Shown here one piece after another: positions 29,622 to 38,066 of a DNA stretch of 64,000 nt (position 1 is its first letter; each line of letters opens with the position of its first letter). Position numbers and translations under genes: made by a program. The DNA lies in assembly GCA_003667865.1 (NCBI GenBank), contig CP033051.1, positions 62,001 to 126,000 of the forward strand, in the 5' to 3' direction. Under the pieces are notes generated by a model. It was not told the DNA's origin, did not search any database, and worked only from the letters and a program-made list of their open reading frames with translations. This DNA is from Rossellomorea marisflavi (GTDB lineage: Bacteria; Bacillota; Bacilli; Bacillales; Bacillaceae_B).

Positions 29622-29773
29622 GTCCGTTGCTCTCCGCTCCAGGGTGCTTACTTTCCACGGGGCGGGAGGTGAGCCTCCTATGGAAGGTTTCGTTCCGGTG
29701 GGTACGAAACCCGGGTCTCACCTTTCCCGCAATTCCCGTAGGAGTCAAGCTCCCTTCCGCTCCAAGCAACTCT
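29622..29773. repeat. Dispersed hairpin repeat, copy E (long apical module)
   Basis: GGTCCGTTGCTCTCCGCTCC to CCGCTCCAAGCAACTCT, with the GGTTTCGTTCC...ACGAAACC apical hairpin as in copies C and F. Lies between the convergent ytzB and ytnP, starting 37 bases after the ytzB stop, where a terminator would be expected. Confidence 0.88.
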
Positions 29774-29827
29774 GTAAATGTACAAACATCTAATTTCCTT
29801 ACTAATTTAATTTTAGAAAACTCTATC

Positions 29828-30679
29828 TTAAACGTTTGTTACTTCTCTCTTAATGCTGTCAGTAATTTCACCCTCTTGATTCCATTTTAGCGCTCGGTAT
29901 TGGGCGTCGTGGTAGAAGAGGAACCAGTAGTTTTCTTCTAGTGCTTTTGTGATCCATTTTTCTTTTGCATAGATTGATGTCATTGGGTAGTCGTCGTATG
30001 CCAGTACCCATAGTGGATTTTTGTGTGCGTGTGTTGGCATGATGTCTGCCATATGAATTAATTTTTCACCGTTTGTATTGATGACAATGATGGAGTGGCC
30101 ATCACTGTGTCCACCTGTGTGAACCATTGTAATCCCTTCCATGACCTCAAGTTCGTCTTCATACGTTTTTACTTGATTCTGAATGGCTTTCCAGTTTTCT
30201 TCCCAGTATGTATTTTGTGAACGTATATTTGGATTTCTCATTTCGTCCCACTCTACTTGTGACGTGTAAATCGTTGCATTTGGGAAGGTAGAAACAAGTC
30301 CGTCTCCTTCTATCCTTGTAAGACCACAGGCATGATCAAAATGCATATGGGTCATGAGTATCATATCAATATCGTTTGCCGTTAAGCCTAGTGATGTTAA
30401 GGACTCCTCTACTGAAGATTCCTCTAATACCCCATAATTACGTTTTTGTTTGTCAGACATTTTGTTATTTCCGATACCACTTTCAACTAAAATATTTTTC
30501 CCCTTGTATTGAAGCAGTAAAGGATCTGTCCTTAGTTCAATTTGATTCTTTTCATTAACTGGATACTTTCTGGACCATAACGGCTTTGGAACAACACCGA
30601 ACATAGCTCCTCCATCCATATGGGTTACACCCCCACGTAACCAATGAATCGTAAGGTCTTGCAGTTCTAGTTTCTCCAT
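29828..30679 (-). CDS. ytnP: YtnP metallo-beta-lactamase-fold lactonase
   Basis: 283 residues. Zn-dependent MBL fold with [11 protein letters not shown] and later GGHSDGHS and [12 protein letters not shown]. subtilis YtnP degrades acyl-lactone signals (quorum-quenching lactonase), and the N-terminus ([20 protein letters not shown]) agrees closely. The frame continues 18 residues upstream, but AAAGGAGG lies 7 bases before the ATG of MEKLELQDL. No partner gene nearby. Substrate in this organism is inferred. Confidence 0.93.
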   Translation of the reverse strand: MEKLELQDLTIHWLRGGVTHMDGGAMFGVVPKPLWSRKYPVNEKNQIELRTDPLLLQYKGKNILVESGIGNNKMSDKQKRNYGVLEESSVEESLTSLGLTANDIDMILMTHMHFDHACGLTRIEGDGLVSTFPNATIYTSQVEWDEMRNPNIRSQNTYWEENWKAIQNQVKTYEDELEVMEGITMVHTGGHSDGHSIIVINTNGEKLIHMADIMPTHAHKNPLWVLAYDDYPMTSIYAKEKWITKALEENYWFLFYHDAQYRALKWNQEGEITDSIKREVTNV

Positions 30680-30759
30680 CATTACTCCTCCTTTTCCGTA
30701 CATTTCCATTTTATCAAATCGTTGTAGAAGCAAACAATGATTTAGATATGAAACTCTTG

Positions 30760-30802
30760 GTAAAAAAAAGAGGTCCGTCCCTAAAATTGAGAACGACCTC
30801 TT
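30760..30802 (-). terminator. trmB terminator
   Basis: On the minus strand AAGAGGTCGTTCTCAATTTTAGGGACGGACCTCTT followed by TTTTT; the arm contains the GGGACGGACC block shared with other terminators here. Confidence 0.82.
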
Positions 30803-30807
30803 GGAGA

Positions 30808-31449
30808 TTAATCTTTGTATTGTACTTCTGATCGGTAAATTCTTTGGCCTTTTGCTGAGAACTTTTCTTCATATTCTGTCATGACGTTTCCTTCAAAATC
30901 ACTTTTGTGAAGATCAAGGCTTAAGAATTTTAGTAAAAGTCCATATTCTGAGAAACTCATTAATGAGTATTCAAATAGTCCTTGGTTATCGGTTTTAAAG
31001 TGAATCTCGCCTTTAGGAATAAGAATGTGCTTGTACATATCTAAAAATGTTTTATACGTTAGTCTACGCTTTGCATGCTTTGTTTTTGGCCATGGATCCG
31101 AGAAGTTTAGGTAGACACGGGACACTTCTGATTCATCAAAGAAATCTTTTAAGTCCTTCGCATTAACATTTAAAAGCTTTAGGTTCGGCAAGCCTTCTTG
31201 AATTAAGTGATCTAGTGCAGAAACAATAACACTCTCGTATAACTCAATTCCTATATAATTCACTTCCGGGTTTTGTTTGGCCATCCCCGTAACGAACTGT
31301 CCTTTTCCTGTACCAACTTCAATATGAATGGGATTGTTGTTTCCAAAAACGTCTGCCCATTTTCCTTTTTTTGTTTCTGGCTCTGGAATAATATAGTGAG
31401 GATACTCCGCAATTTTCTCAGAAGCCCAAGGTTTATTTCGTAAACGCAT
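30808..31449 (-). CDS. trmB: tRNA (guanine-N7-)-methyltransferase
   Basis: Methylates G46 of tRNAs using SAM. 213 residues, usual length. SAM motif I is [16 protein letters not shown], and the family signature [16 protein letters not shown] is present, as is the C-terminal [21 protein letters not shown] precedes the ATG. Transcribed divergently from the small ORF/ytzH side. Confidence 0.96.
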   Translation of the reverse strand: MRLRNKPWASEKIAEYPHYIIPEPETKKGKWADVFGNNNPIHIEVGTGKGQFVTGMAKQNPEVNYIGIELYESVIVSALDHLIQEGLPNLKLLNVNAKDLKDFFDESEVSRVYLNFSDPWPKTKHAKRRLTYKTFLDMYKHILIPKGEIHFKTDNQGLFEYSLMSFSEYGLLLKFLSLDLHKSDFEGNVMTEYEEKFSAKGQRIYRSEVQYKD

Positions 31450-31730
31450 AATGACACCTCATTTTTTATTATCGTCAAAACCATACCATGAGTGCAAAGG
31501 GAGTGCAACAGTGATGTCAAAAAACATCGAAATATACGTACTTTTATCGTATCTGAAGTATCTGTTCGGAATCGTAGGGATTACTATAGGATACCCTAAT
31601 GAATACGCTTTCTTTCTTGAAAGCCTCTCAGTATGAACATTTAAGAGCTTATAGCAACGTTTCACTTTATTACGATGCTTGTTAACATAATAATAGTTAA
31701 ACAAGATCGAAACAGAGGGGATGAGTTCTT

Positions 31731-31856
31731 TTGACGTTTATCGGGAAAACAGCAGAAACGATTGCAGAGGTAACAGTCCTTACGACCATGACAGCATTAT
31801 TTATCGGATATAGTGTTACAGTCTATCCTTTTGAAAAATTAACAGGCAGAGCATAG
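31731..31856 (+). CDS. Possible 41-residue membrane peptide
   Basis: TTG start, 41 codons, stop TAG. The product starts MTFIGKTAETIAEVTVLTTM and continues with a hydrophobic stretch (VTVLTTMTALFIGYSV) ending YPFEKLTGRA, which looks like a single-span small protein. AGAGGGG lies about 11 bases upstream, a little far. A strong hairpin terminator follows 20 bases after the stop, which supports a transcribed unit. I do not recognise a family; it could also be chance. Confidence 0.5.
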   Translation: MTFIGKTAETIAEVTVLTTMTALFIGYSVTVYPFEKLTGRA

Positions 31857-31872
31857 ATTACAAACGAATAAA

Positions 31873-31916
31873 TAAAAAAGGAATTCACAAACTATAGTGA
31901 ATTCCTTTTTTATTTT
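31873..31916. terminator. Terminator after the small ORF
   Basis: AAAAAAGGAATTCAC pairs with GTGAATTCCTTTTTT, symmetric. It lies upstream of ytzH, so something upstream on the + strand should be transcribed. Confidence 0.85.
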
Positions 31917-31948
31917 GGAACAATTTATTTGAAAGGATGTCATTCCTC

Positions 31949-32227
31949 ATGCCATTAAATCATGAATATCAAATGCAGTTATTGCGTGATATATTAAGCA
32001 ATCATCAAGTTGATTGCTGTGGGTCCGTTGCTGAATGTGAACAACTTGAACGTCTTGTAAAATCTCTTATGGTTAATACAAATATAAACGAAAATATTAA
32101 GCCTGTTTTAGAAGAAATTTATCGTTACGGCCAACTTGGAACATATACTCAAAACCTAGATGAACATATTACGGCTCATCAGCAGGACTTGTCTAGTTGG
32201 GTTAGCAGTGTAAACCAATATACTTAA
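31949..32227 (+). CDS. ytzH: YtzH-like protein
   Basis: 92 residues, small cytoplasmic protein with DCCGSVAECEQLERLVKSL and a hydrophilic C-terminus (ITAHQQDLSSW). Matches the YtzH family in length and in position between trmB and ytmP. An earlier ATG at 31937 touches its own AAAGG site; the ATG at 31949 gives MPLNHEYQMQLL, the family N-terminus. The 3' end overlaps the ytmP 3' end by 4 bases (convergent). Function unknown. Confidence 0.88.
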   Translation: MPLNHEYQMQLLRDILSNHQVDCCGSVAECEQLERLVKSLMVNTNINENIKPVLEEIYRYGQLGTYTQNLDEHITAHQQDLSSWVSSVNQYT

Positions 32228-32997
32228 AGAACTTTGTGCAGATATTCAATCCAATGATTCATTTCGTGAAACCTTGCTTTTCCTTTATGCCATTGAATTG
32301 AAAGTACGGTTTGCGCTACAACATACCACTTCATTCTAAGCTTGAAGGAGTCCGTCATAGGTAACCCGTAAATATCAAACCAGTTACTCCATTCTTCTTC
32401 TGGAATATACCAGTACAAAAGAAGCCCAATGTCAATTGCTGGATCAGCAATCATTGCACCGTCCCAATCAATCAAGTACAACTGGTTGTAATCAGAAAGC
32501 AGCCAGTTGTTATGATTTACATCTCCGTGACAAACAACGTAATCGGAATGCTGCATATTCGTTATATTTCCTTGAAGAAAGCGAAGCGCATCCTTCACAA
32601 TTGGTAGTGATACTAAGTCAAAATCCAACCCCGTTTCAAGATCTGTTAGCATATGCTCAGGCTGAAATTTTTCCTTACCTAATCGTTCAAGCATTGTTAA
32701 TAACGGACGAGAAGAGTGAATCTTTTTCAGTAGTTTCGCTACTCGTTCGCTGTTCATATCATGAGGTTTTAATTCTCTTCCTTTTAACCAGTGCTGAGCT
32801 GTTATGACATCACCATTTTCTAACCGCTTCGTCCAAACTAACTTTGGAACGATTCCCTCAGCAGACAAAACGGCTAAAAAAGGCGATGAATTTCTTTTCA
32901 GGAATAACTTTTGCTCTTGATATTGTGCAAAAAAGGCTTCTCCAGTCGCACCACCAGCAGGAATGATCTCCCATTCTTGGTCAAATAAATGTTCCAA
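32224..32997 (-). CDS. ytmP: YtmP, aminoglycoside/choline phosphotransferase family kinase
   Basis: About 257 residues. Protein-kinase-like fold of the APH/choline kinase group: catalytic loop VCHGDVNHNNWLL and metal-binding LIDWDGAMIADPAID. Substrate unknown. The frame opens with GTG at 33006, but AGAAGG abuts that codon; the in-frame TTG at 32997 is better spaced from AAGGTGA, so I used it (uncertain by 3 residues). Convergent with ytzH. Confidence 0.9.
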   Translation of the reverse strand: MEHLFDQEWEIIPAGGATGEAFFAQYQEQKLFLKRNSSPFLAVLSAEGIVPKLVWTKRLENGDVITAQHWLKGRELKPHDMNSERVAKLLKKIHSSRPLLTMLERLGKEKFQPEHMLTDLETGLDFDLVSLPIVKDALRFLQGNITNMQHSDYVVCHGDVNHNNWLLSDYNQLYLIDWDGAMIADPAIDIGLLLYWYIPEEEWSNWFDIYGLPMTDSFKLRMKWYVVAQTVLSIQWHKGKARFHEMNHWIEYLHKVL

Positions 32998-33125
32998 TTC
33001 CGTCACCTTCTAATGGTAATTAAAGCAATATTTATCATCAGCTCTGACTTAAAATAATCATTCCTCTTTTCACGAAGACGAATAATGGTTCCACGCAGGA
33101 ATGGTTACAGAGCTCTAAATGTTTG

Positions 33126-33180
33126 AGAAAATAAAAAAGACAGCTATTGTGGAAAGGTTGTCATCAATAGCCATCCTATT
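33126..33180 (-). terminator. Terminator after amyX
   Basis: On the minus strand GGCTATTGATGAC...ACAATAGCTGTC, followed by TTTTTTATTTTC. Confidence 0.75.
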
Positions 33181-33226
33181 TTAGATTTTATCGCCATCGT
33201 CATTTTTCGTCAAGCTTCCCTAATTC

Positions 33227-35374
33227 TTATCTAGTAAAAATATACGAAGAAATCGGTTCAATCGTAGAAGTCAATCCTTCTATAGGCTCTCTTCTTTCAA
33301 AAGATGCAACGCTTCCATTGGCTACACAAGCCCACTGATCTCCGTCAGGTAAATCAATCGCTATAGCATTTTGTTGTGCATTTAAAACTAAAAGCATTTC
33401 ATCCCAGGGGCCGTATTGCCCAATATCCTTATACCACAGGCACACGATCTGATCTGTTTTACGAATGACTTCAATGTGTTTACGGACATCCTCAGCTGTT
33501 GTGAATCGGAAGGCTTTGTGTTGCTTACGAATTTGGATTAGCTCTTTTAAGTAAGTGATGTTTTCATCATATCGCTCCCTTAATGTCCACTCTAGCCTAT
33601 TAATTTTATCAGGGGCATTGTAACTATTCTCTACGCCATTTTTTGTTCGAAAAAATTCCTGACCTGCATGAAGAAATGGAATGCCTTGTGCTAGTATCAC
33701 TGCTGATGAAGCGAGTCTGTGCCTTTTCATCATAAGCTCTTTGTCCTCCTGGATACATGCACACATCTTATCCCACAATGTATAATTATCATGTGATTCT
33801 ACATAATTGACCGATTGTGTTGGTGCAGCAAATATACCTTGCTTCCCGTTGAAGCCAATACTACCTGCAAGCACAAATGCTATCTTTTCTTCTAAATGAC
33901 TGTGACCAAGAACAAATCCTTTATCATGTAGGTTAAAGGTGCTTCCTTTCACAGAATCTCGAAACAGGTCATTGAATTGACCAATTGTAGGCATTTTGTG
34001 AGCATTTCGAATGGTTGCCTTTTCTTCTATTGGTAGCGGTGTATTCAAATCCCATCCTTCACCAATGATAATGGCCCTTGGCAAAATTTTCTCCACTTCT
34101 TCTCGTACTCGATTCATGGTTTGCGTGTCTAAAATGCCCATTAAATCGAAACGAAAGCCATCAACTCCATACTCCCGAACCCAAAAGGTAACAGAATCTA
34201 AGATAAACTTACTGGCCATTCTTCGCTCTGAAGCAAAATCGTTGCCTACGCCTGTTCCATTTGAAGGCATTCCATGTATATCATGACGAAAATAATAGCC
34301 AGGTACAAGCTTTTCAAAAGGAGATTCTTCTCGAATGTAAACATGATTATAGACAACATCTTGAATCACTCGAATTCCTTCATCGTGTAAAGAAGCAATT
34401 AATGCTTTTAGTTCACGAATTCTCTCTTGTGGCTCCTCTGGTTTCACACTATAACTGCCTTCAGGAGCATTAAATAATAGTGGGTTGTATCCCCAGTTAT
34501 ACTCCTCTGCTGTAGGCTTATCTGGAATTCCTCCGAAGTCATTAAACGGCAACAATTCTACATGTGTGACTCCCAAATCTTTTATATATGTAATGCCTGT
34601 ACTATAGCCGTTAGGCGTTTTTGAGTTTTTTTCTGTAAAAGCTACATATTTTCCTTTTTGCTTTATTCCACTGTTTACATCAGAGGAAAAATCTCGAATA
34701 TGTAACTCATAGATGATTGCGTCTGTTGCATCTGTAAAAGGAGGTAAAGATGAAGACTTCTGAAAGCTTGAATCAGATAGGTCAACAATACAACCCCATT
34801 TAGAGTTATACGATACAGCTGTAGCGTAAGGGTCGATTGCTTCATTCCATTGAAGATTGATGCACGTCAGATACGTGTAATAGTATCCGTTATTATCTTC
34901 TTCTAAGGTGATAGACCAAATCCCCTTTTCCTCTCTAGTAAGATCATACTTCAGGATACGAGTGGAATTTGGTTGCTTTATTTTCACTTTTACTTCTGTT
35001 GCTGTTGGAGCCCACACTTTAAAGGTTGTAGAGTTTTGATTAAACGTGACACCTAAATCATTTTGATCATAATAAAATGCCTCATCAAATTCTTCTGTTC
35101 GTATAATCGCACCTATTTGTAGGTCGGTTTCTGTACCATGTTCGTCTTTGATTATGTAGGTTTCTCCCAAGGTTGGAGCATCCTGAATATAGCAAACATA
35201 TTTCATTTTATCTTCTAGTTCGATTGTTTCTGTGATTTTCAGGTCGGCTTCTTGTTGATTTCGGAGTAAGGTAAAAGATGATGAATGACCATTATGGTAT
35301 TGATAAGGAAGTAGAATGGTTATCGTATGAAAATCATCTAGGTACGCTTCAAACGGTCGATTTATGATTAGCAT
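33227..35374 (-). CDS. amyX: Type I pullulanase
   Basis: Debranching enzyme hydrolysing alpha-1,6 links in pullulan, amylopectin and glycogen. 715 residues, near the length of B. subtilis AmyX. No signal peptide, so intracellular. N-terminal carbohydrate-binding and CBM48-like modules occupy about 1-230. The GH13 barrel follows, with the pullulanase signature YNWGYNP, then VIQDVVYNHV, GFRFDLMGI (nucleophile Asp), IGEGWDL (acid Glu) and VNYVESHDN (third Asp). GAGGTGAT precedes the ATG. Repeat copy F lies immediately upstream. Confidence 0.95.
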   Translation of the reverse strand: MLIINRPFEAYLDDFHTITILLPYQYHNGHSSSFTLLRNQQEADLKITETIELEDKMKYVCYIQDAPTLGETYIIKDEHGTETDLQIGAIIRTEEFDEAFYYDQNDLGVTFNQNSTTFKVWAPTATEVKVKIKQPNSTRILKYDLTREEKGIWSITLEEDNNGYYYTYLTCINLQWNEAIDPYATAVSYNSKWGCIVDLSDSSFQKSSSLPPFTDATDAIIYELHIRDFSSDVNSGIKQKGKYVAFTEKNSKTPNGYSTGITYIKDLGVTHVELLPFNDFGGIPDKPTAEEYNWGYNPLLFNAPEGSYSVKPEEPQERIRELKALIASLHDEGIRVIQDVVYNHVYIREESPFEKLVPGYYFRHDIHGMPSNGTGVGNDFASERRMASKFILDSVTFWVREYGVDGFRFDLMGILDTQTMNRVREEVEKILPRAIIIGEGWDLNTPLPIEEKATIRNAHKMPTIGQFNDLFRDSVKGSTFNLHDKGFVLGHSHLEEKIAFVLAGSIGFNGKQGIFAAPTQSVNYVESHDNYTLWDKMCACIQEDKELMMKRHRLASSAVILAQGIPFLHAGQEFFRTKNGVENSYNAPDKINRLEWTLRERYDENITYLKELIQIRKQHKAFRFTTAEDVRKHIEVIRKTDQIVCLWYKDIGQYGPWDEMLLVLNAQQNAIAIDLPDGDQWACVANGSVASFERREPIEGLTSTIEPISSYIFTR

Positions 35375-35427
35375 GTCATCACCTCTGCTTTTGTAAACTA
35401 TAGATACAAAATTTGTCTTTCAAATAG

Positions 35428-35577
35428 GACCGTTGCTTTCCGCTCCAGGTGCTTGCTTTCCGCGGGGCGGGGGTGAGCCTCCTATGGAAGGTTTCGTTCC
35501 GGTGGGTACGAAACCCGGGTCTCACCATTCCCGCTAGTTCCCGCAGGAGTCAAACACCTTCCGCTCCAAGCAACTCT
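35428..35577. repeat. Dispersed hairpin repeat, copy F (long apical module)
   Basis: GACCGTTGCTTTCCGCTCCA to CCGCTCCAAGCAACTC, almost identical to copies C and E including the GGTTTCGTTCC/ACGAAACC apical hairpin. It starts 54 bases upstream of amyX. Confidence 0.88.
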
Positions 35578-35786
35578 GTAGTATTAATTAGTGAATATTT
35601 AATAAAGTTTCTAGATTTTTTATACATTGATTATACGTTCACATTTGACCTTTAACTCGGCTTGCTTAACATAACCTTTGTATTCTAATACTATATGTAT
35701 GTACAAAATTGAGTTTTCATTATCTTTCTATTCGTAGACGTTTTTTGTTTTAGAGAAGTTACTGAAAAGTTATTGGTACTATGAAA

Positions 35787-35860
35787 TAAAAAAACTTACC
35801 CAGCTAGTTGTTCCACAATGTTTGTCTTTTGCTGTGGAGTTCATAGTTAAGTAAGTCTTT
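35787..35860 (-). terminator. ytlQ terminator
   Basis: On the minus strand ACTTAC...AACTCCACA pairs imperfectly with TGTGGAACAACTAG...GTAAGT, followed by TTTTTTTATTTC. The 150 bases between this and repeat copy F show nothing. Confidence 0.7.
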
Positions 35861-35883
35861 AGTATATCTAAAATTTGCTGCTT

Positions 35884-36873
35884 TTAATCGTTTTCAAAGC
35901 CTTCTTCTAGGTCTTCGTTAACCTTTAAAGGTTCTTCACGGTGCATTCGTCTAAATGATGTTGTTTCACAATAGTGTATTAGTGCTTGGGCGCTTTTTAG
36001 CTGCATGCTTTTGATGGGTGAGCTGATGCTTCTTTGTTGCTGAAACCATTCTTCATGAGTGCGTTTGTCTAAAAGCTGAATTCCGTATGGGACTTGCGGA
36101 AAATCAATGTATCCATTACGAGAGAGTACTAATTTTTTTATTGGAAAATCTACTTCATGCGTTTTAAAAATCTGCATGAGAAGCTTTTCCATCCGATTCA
36201 AGGAAATTAACGGATTTAATACCTTTTTCTCTGTATTTCCCTTTTTCTTGGTCCAGAACCGTTCATTCGAGCCGATGAAGACCATCTCATCCTCTTCTTC
36301 TATAAAATGAATACACCATAGGGCAGTCGGTGTAATAAAGACAACGTCTAGTTCTACAGGTGCATTCTTTATTTTTAAAATCGGATAATAAAACAAGAGA
36401 ATATTATCTGGGAAACGCTGAAGTAAATATTTTAATTTTTCATCATGGTAAAAACTATGATCAACATATGATTTCTGTGATACAGTCGAGCTAGCCCATC
36501 TGAGTTGAAAATCAAATATTAAATCTAGGAATAGCTTTTTCAAATCCTCAATCGTCTCAACTTTATTATTTAGTTCGAAGTGCATTTCCTCATCATTTTG
36601 TTCCCTACTAGTTGACCAACTATGAAACTCCTCTTCTTCCTGTTCAGCTTGCTGCCTTTTTATTAAAGAGAAGATTCTACTTTTAAAAGATGGTCGATCG
36701 AGCTTTTCGTGCTGCTCCTCAAAAACAGTCGTTACTTCATCTTCTGGATTTTCCCATTGCTGTTTCAACTTTTCCCACTGTTGTTTTTTTAATCGAACAA
36801 ATTGGGAAGGATATCTATATAAATCATTCTCATAACGAGAAACGTAATCTTGAAGCTTAATTAATTGAGCCAT
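35884..36873 (-). CDS. ytlQ: NERD-like nuclease-related domain protein (YtlQ-like)
   Basis: 329 residues, cytoplasmic. The middle (about 125-240) contains ELDVVFITPTALWCIHF and LSRNGYIDFPQ, which resemble the core of NERD (nuclease-related) domains, though the classic catalytic residues are not clear. The N-terminal third is Gln/Glu/Lys-rich and helical. AAGGAAG precedes the ATG. It lies between amyX and ytlP as ytlQ does in B. subtilis, so the name rests partly on synteny. Activity unproven. Confidence 0.75.
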   Translation of the reverse strand: MAQLIKLQDYVSRYENDLYRYPSQFVRLKKQQWEKLKQQWENPEDEVTTVFEEQHEKLDRPSFKSRIFSLIKRQQAEQEEEEFHSWSTSREQNDEEMHFELNNKVETIEDLKKLFLDLIFDFQLRWASSTVSQKSYVDHSFYHDEKLKYLLQRFPDNILLFYYPILKIKNAPVELDVVFITPTALWCIHFIEEEDEMVFIGSNERFWTKKKGNTEKKVLNPLISLNRMEKLLMQIFKTHEVDFPIKKLVLSRNGYIDFPQVPYGIQLLDKRTHEEWFQQQRSISSPIKSMQLKSAQALIHYCETTSFRRMHREEPLKVNEDLEEGFEND

Positions 36874-36902
36874 CTTATTCTTCCTTTCAAGAACATCTAA
36901 TA

Positions 36903-36968
36903 GATCGTGAAACCATCTAAGGTCTCTTCTGAGTTGTCAGGTGTGCATACCTTAGATGGTTCAAGATC
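36903..36968. repeat. Long hairpin between ytlP and ytlQ
   Basis: The arm at 36903-36923 (starts GATCGTGAAACCATCTAAGG) pairs with the arm at 36949-36968 (starts ACCTTAGATGGTT) across 25 bases. About 20 pairs, without a T-tract on either strand, so not a standard terminator. Confidence 0.75.
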
Positions 36969-36980
36969 ATTACTAGAAGT

Positions 36981-37538
36981 TCATGCTTGCACCAATGGTA
37001 TTTGTCGTTTCTTTTCATATTTTGGTTTTTGATCTAAGTGTGTTTGGTATAGCACAACCTCTGAAGCGTTAAAGGGAATCTTATCTTTCGTCTCAAATGA
37101 TTGAATCCAGTCATCTGAATAGGGAACATCCTTGTTCCACTTTCTAGCTACTGTAATATGAGGAGTAAATGGCCTAGACTCCAATTTAAATCCTGCTTCT
37201 TTACAGCTTTCATATACAATATTTTGTATTGTCATAAGCTCACTCGGTTTTGTCACATCTCTCCAAAAGATTCGTGGCGAATCAGCTTTGCCAAACGTTT
37301 TATATTTAAGAATTTCCAAGGGGAATGGTGAGCTATTTAACCGATTTTGAATGGCTGTCTCTGCATGAAGAAGCTGCTCTTCCTCGGCAGCCCCTAAAAA
37401 GGCAAGCGTAATATGATAATCCTCCGTATGCACCCAGCTTTTAAAAGCACTCTCTTTTCGTAAGGGTTCAAGATCATCCGTTATCACTTGTTTTACATCT
37501 GATGGTAATGAAAGAGCAAAAAAATAATGTGCACTCAC
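36981..37538 (-). CDS. ytlP: RNA 2',3'-cyclic phosphodiesterase (2H family, ThpR-like)
   Basis: About 185 residues. Two HxTx motifs define the 2H phosphoesterase fold: YHITLAFLG near residue 46 and FTPHITVAR near 126. Relatives open 2',3'-cyclic phosphates on RNA and were once called 2'-5' RNA ligases. The frame starts with GTG at 37544; the second GTG at 37538 (MSAHYFFALSLP) is better spaced from GAGGTGA, so I chose it. It lies upstream of ytlQ on the same strand, with a long hairpin between them. Confidence 0.92.
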   Translation of the reverse strand: MSAHYFFALSLPSDVKQVITDDLEPLRKESAFKSWVHTEDYHITLAFLGAAEEEQLLHAETAIQNRLNSSPFPLEILKYKTFGKADSPRIFWRDVTKPSELMTIQNIVYESCKEAGFKLESRPFTPHITVARKWNKDVPYSDDWIQSFETKDKIPFNASEVVLYQTHLDQKPKYEKKRQIPLVQA

Positions 37539-37828
37539 AGTCACTTCACCTCAAAAATTATTTTCCTTAGCTTCCAACACGAACACCAAGCCTATGCTTT
37601 TCTACATTGTAGCAAATTGACGAGTAGGATAAAAATCATCCCTATAAGCTATTGTTAAGTGATTTAAAGTGTCTTTCATTTTTTCTACAAATTTATTTAT
37701 AATTATAGCTCATTTATTTGATAAGCTTTATAAGAATTTAGTACGATATTAAAAGAAGATGTTAAACAATCCTCTTTTGGATTTGTTTATTTTAGACTTT
37801 GGTGTAAAGTAACATTCTTATGACTACA
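37539..37828. other. Intergenic stretch between ytlP and repeat copy G
   Basis: A/T rich, no convincing gene, RNA or terminator seen. It likely holds the divergent promoter of ytlP. Confidence 0.5.
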
Positions 37829-37983
37829 GAGTTGCTTGGAGCGGAAGGTGCTTGACTCCTGCGGGAATAGCGGGTCAGGTTGAATGCTAGCATTCAACCC
37901 TGGTGAGACCAAGGTTCCGTACCACTTGAACGGAACCCCGCAGGAGCGAAGCGAGTGTCTAGCTCCGCGGAAAGCAAAAGACC
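37829..37983. repeat. Dispersed hairpin repeat, copy G (divergent apical modules, truncated end)
   Basis: Starts GAGTTGCTTGGAGCGGAAGG like copy A, but its apical part is different. It holds a perfect 22-base palindrome at 37878-37899 (starts GGTTGAATGC) and a second hairpin GGTTCCGT...ACGGAACC. It ends at CGCGGAAAGCAAAAGACC, lacking the usual CAAGCACCTGGAGCGGAAAG. Confidence 0.82.
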
Positions 37984-38066
37984 TATTCTCAATATTCCCC
38001 CCTAGCCAGAAAGATATAGAGGTCTCATTCATTGAGAGTTACTAGATGACCGAAAGGAAGTTAAAC

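Noticed and set aside
29578-29890. Frames on both strands over repeat copy E, and similar ones at 35449-35655 and 37787-38032
   Set aside because: They translate the hairpin repeat, not genes.
31451-31636. Forward frame of 61 codons opposite the trmB promoter
   Set aside because: No ribosome site at its first ATG; an internal ATG at 31514 has only a weak one, and the antisense frame is equally open.
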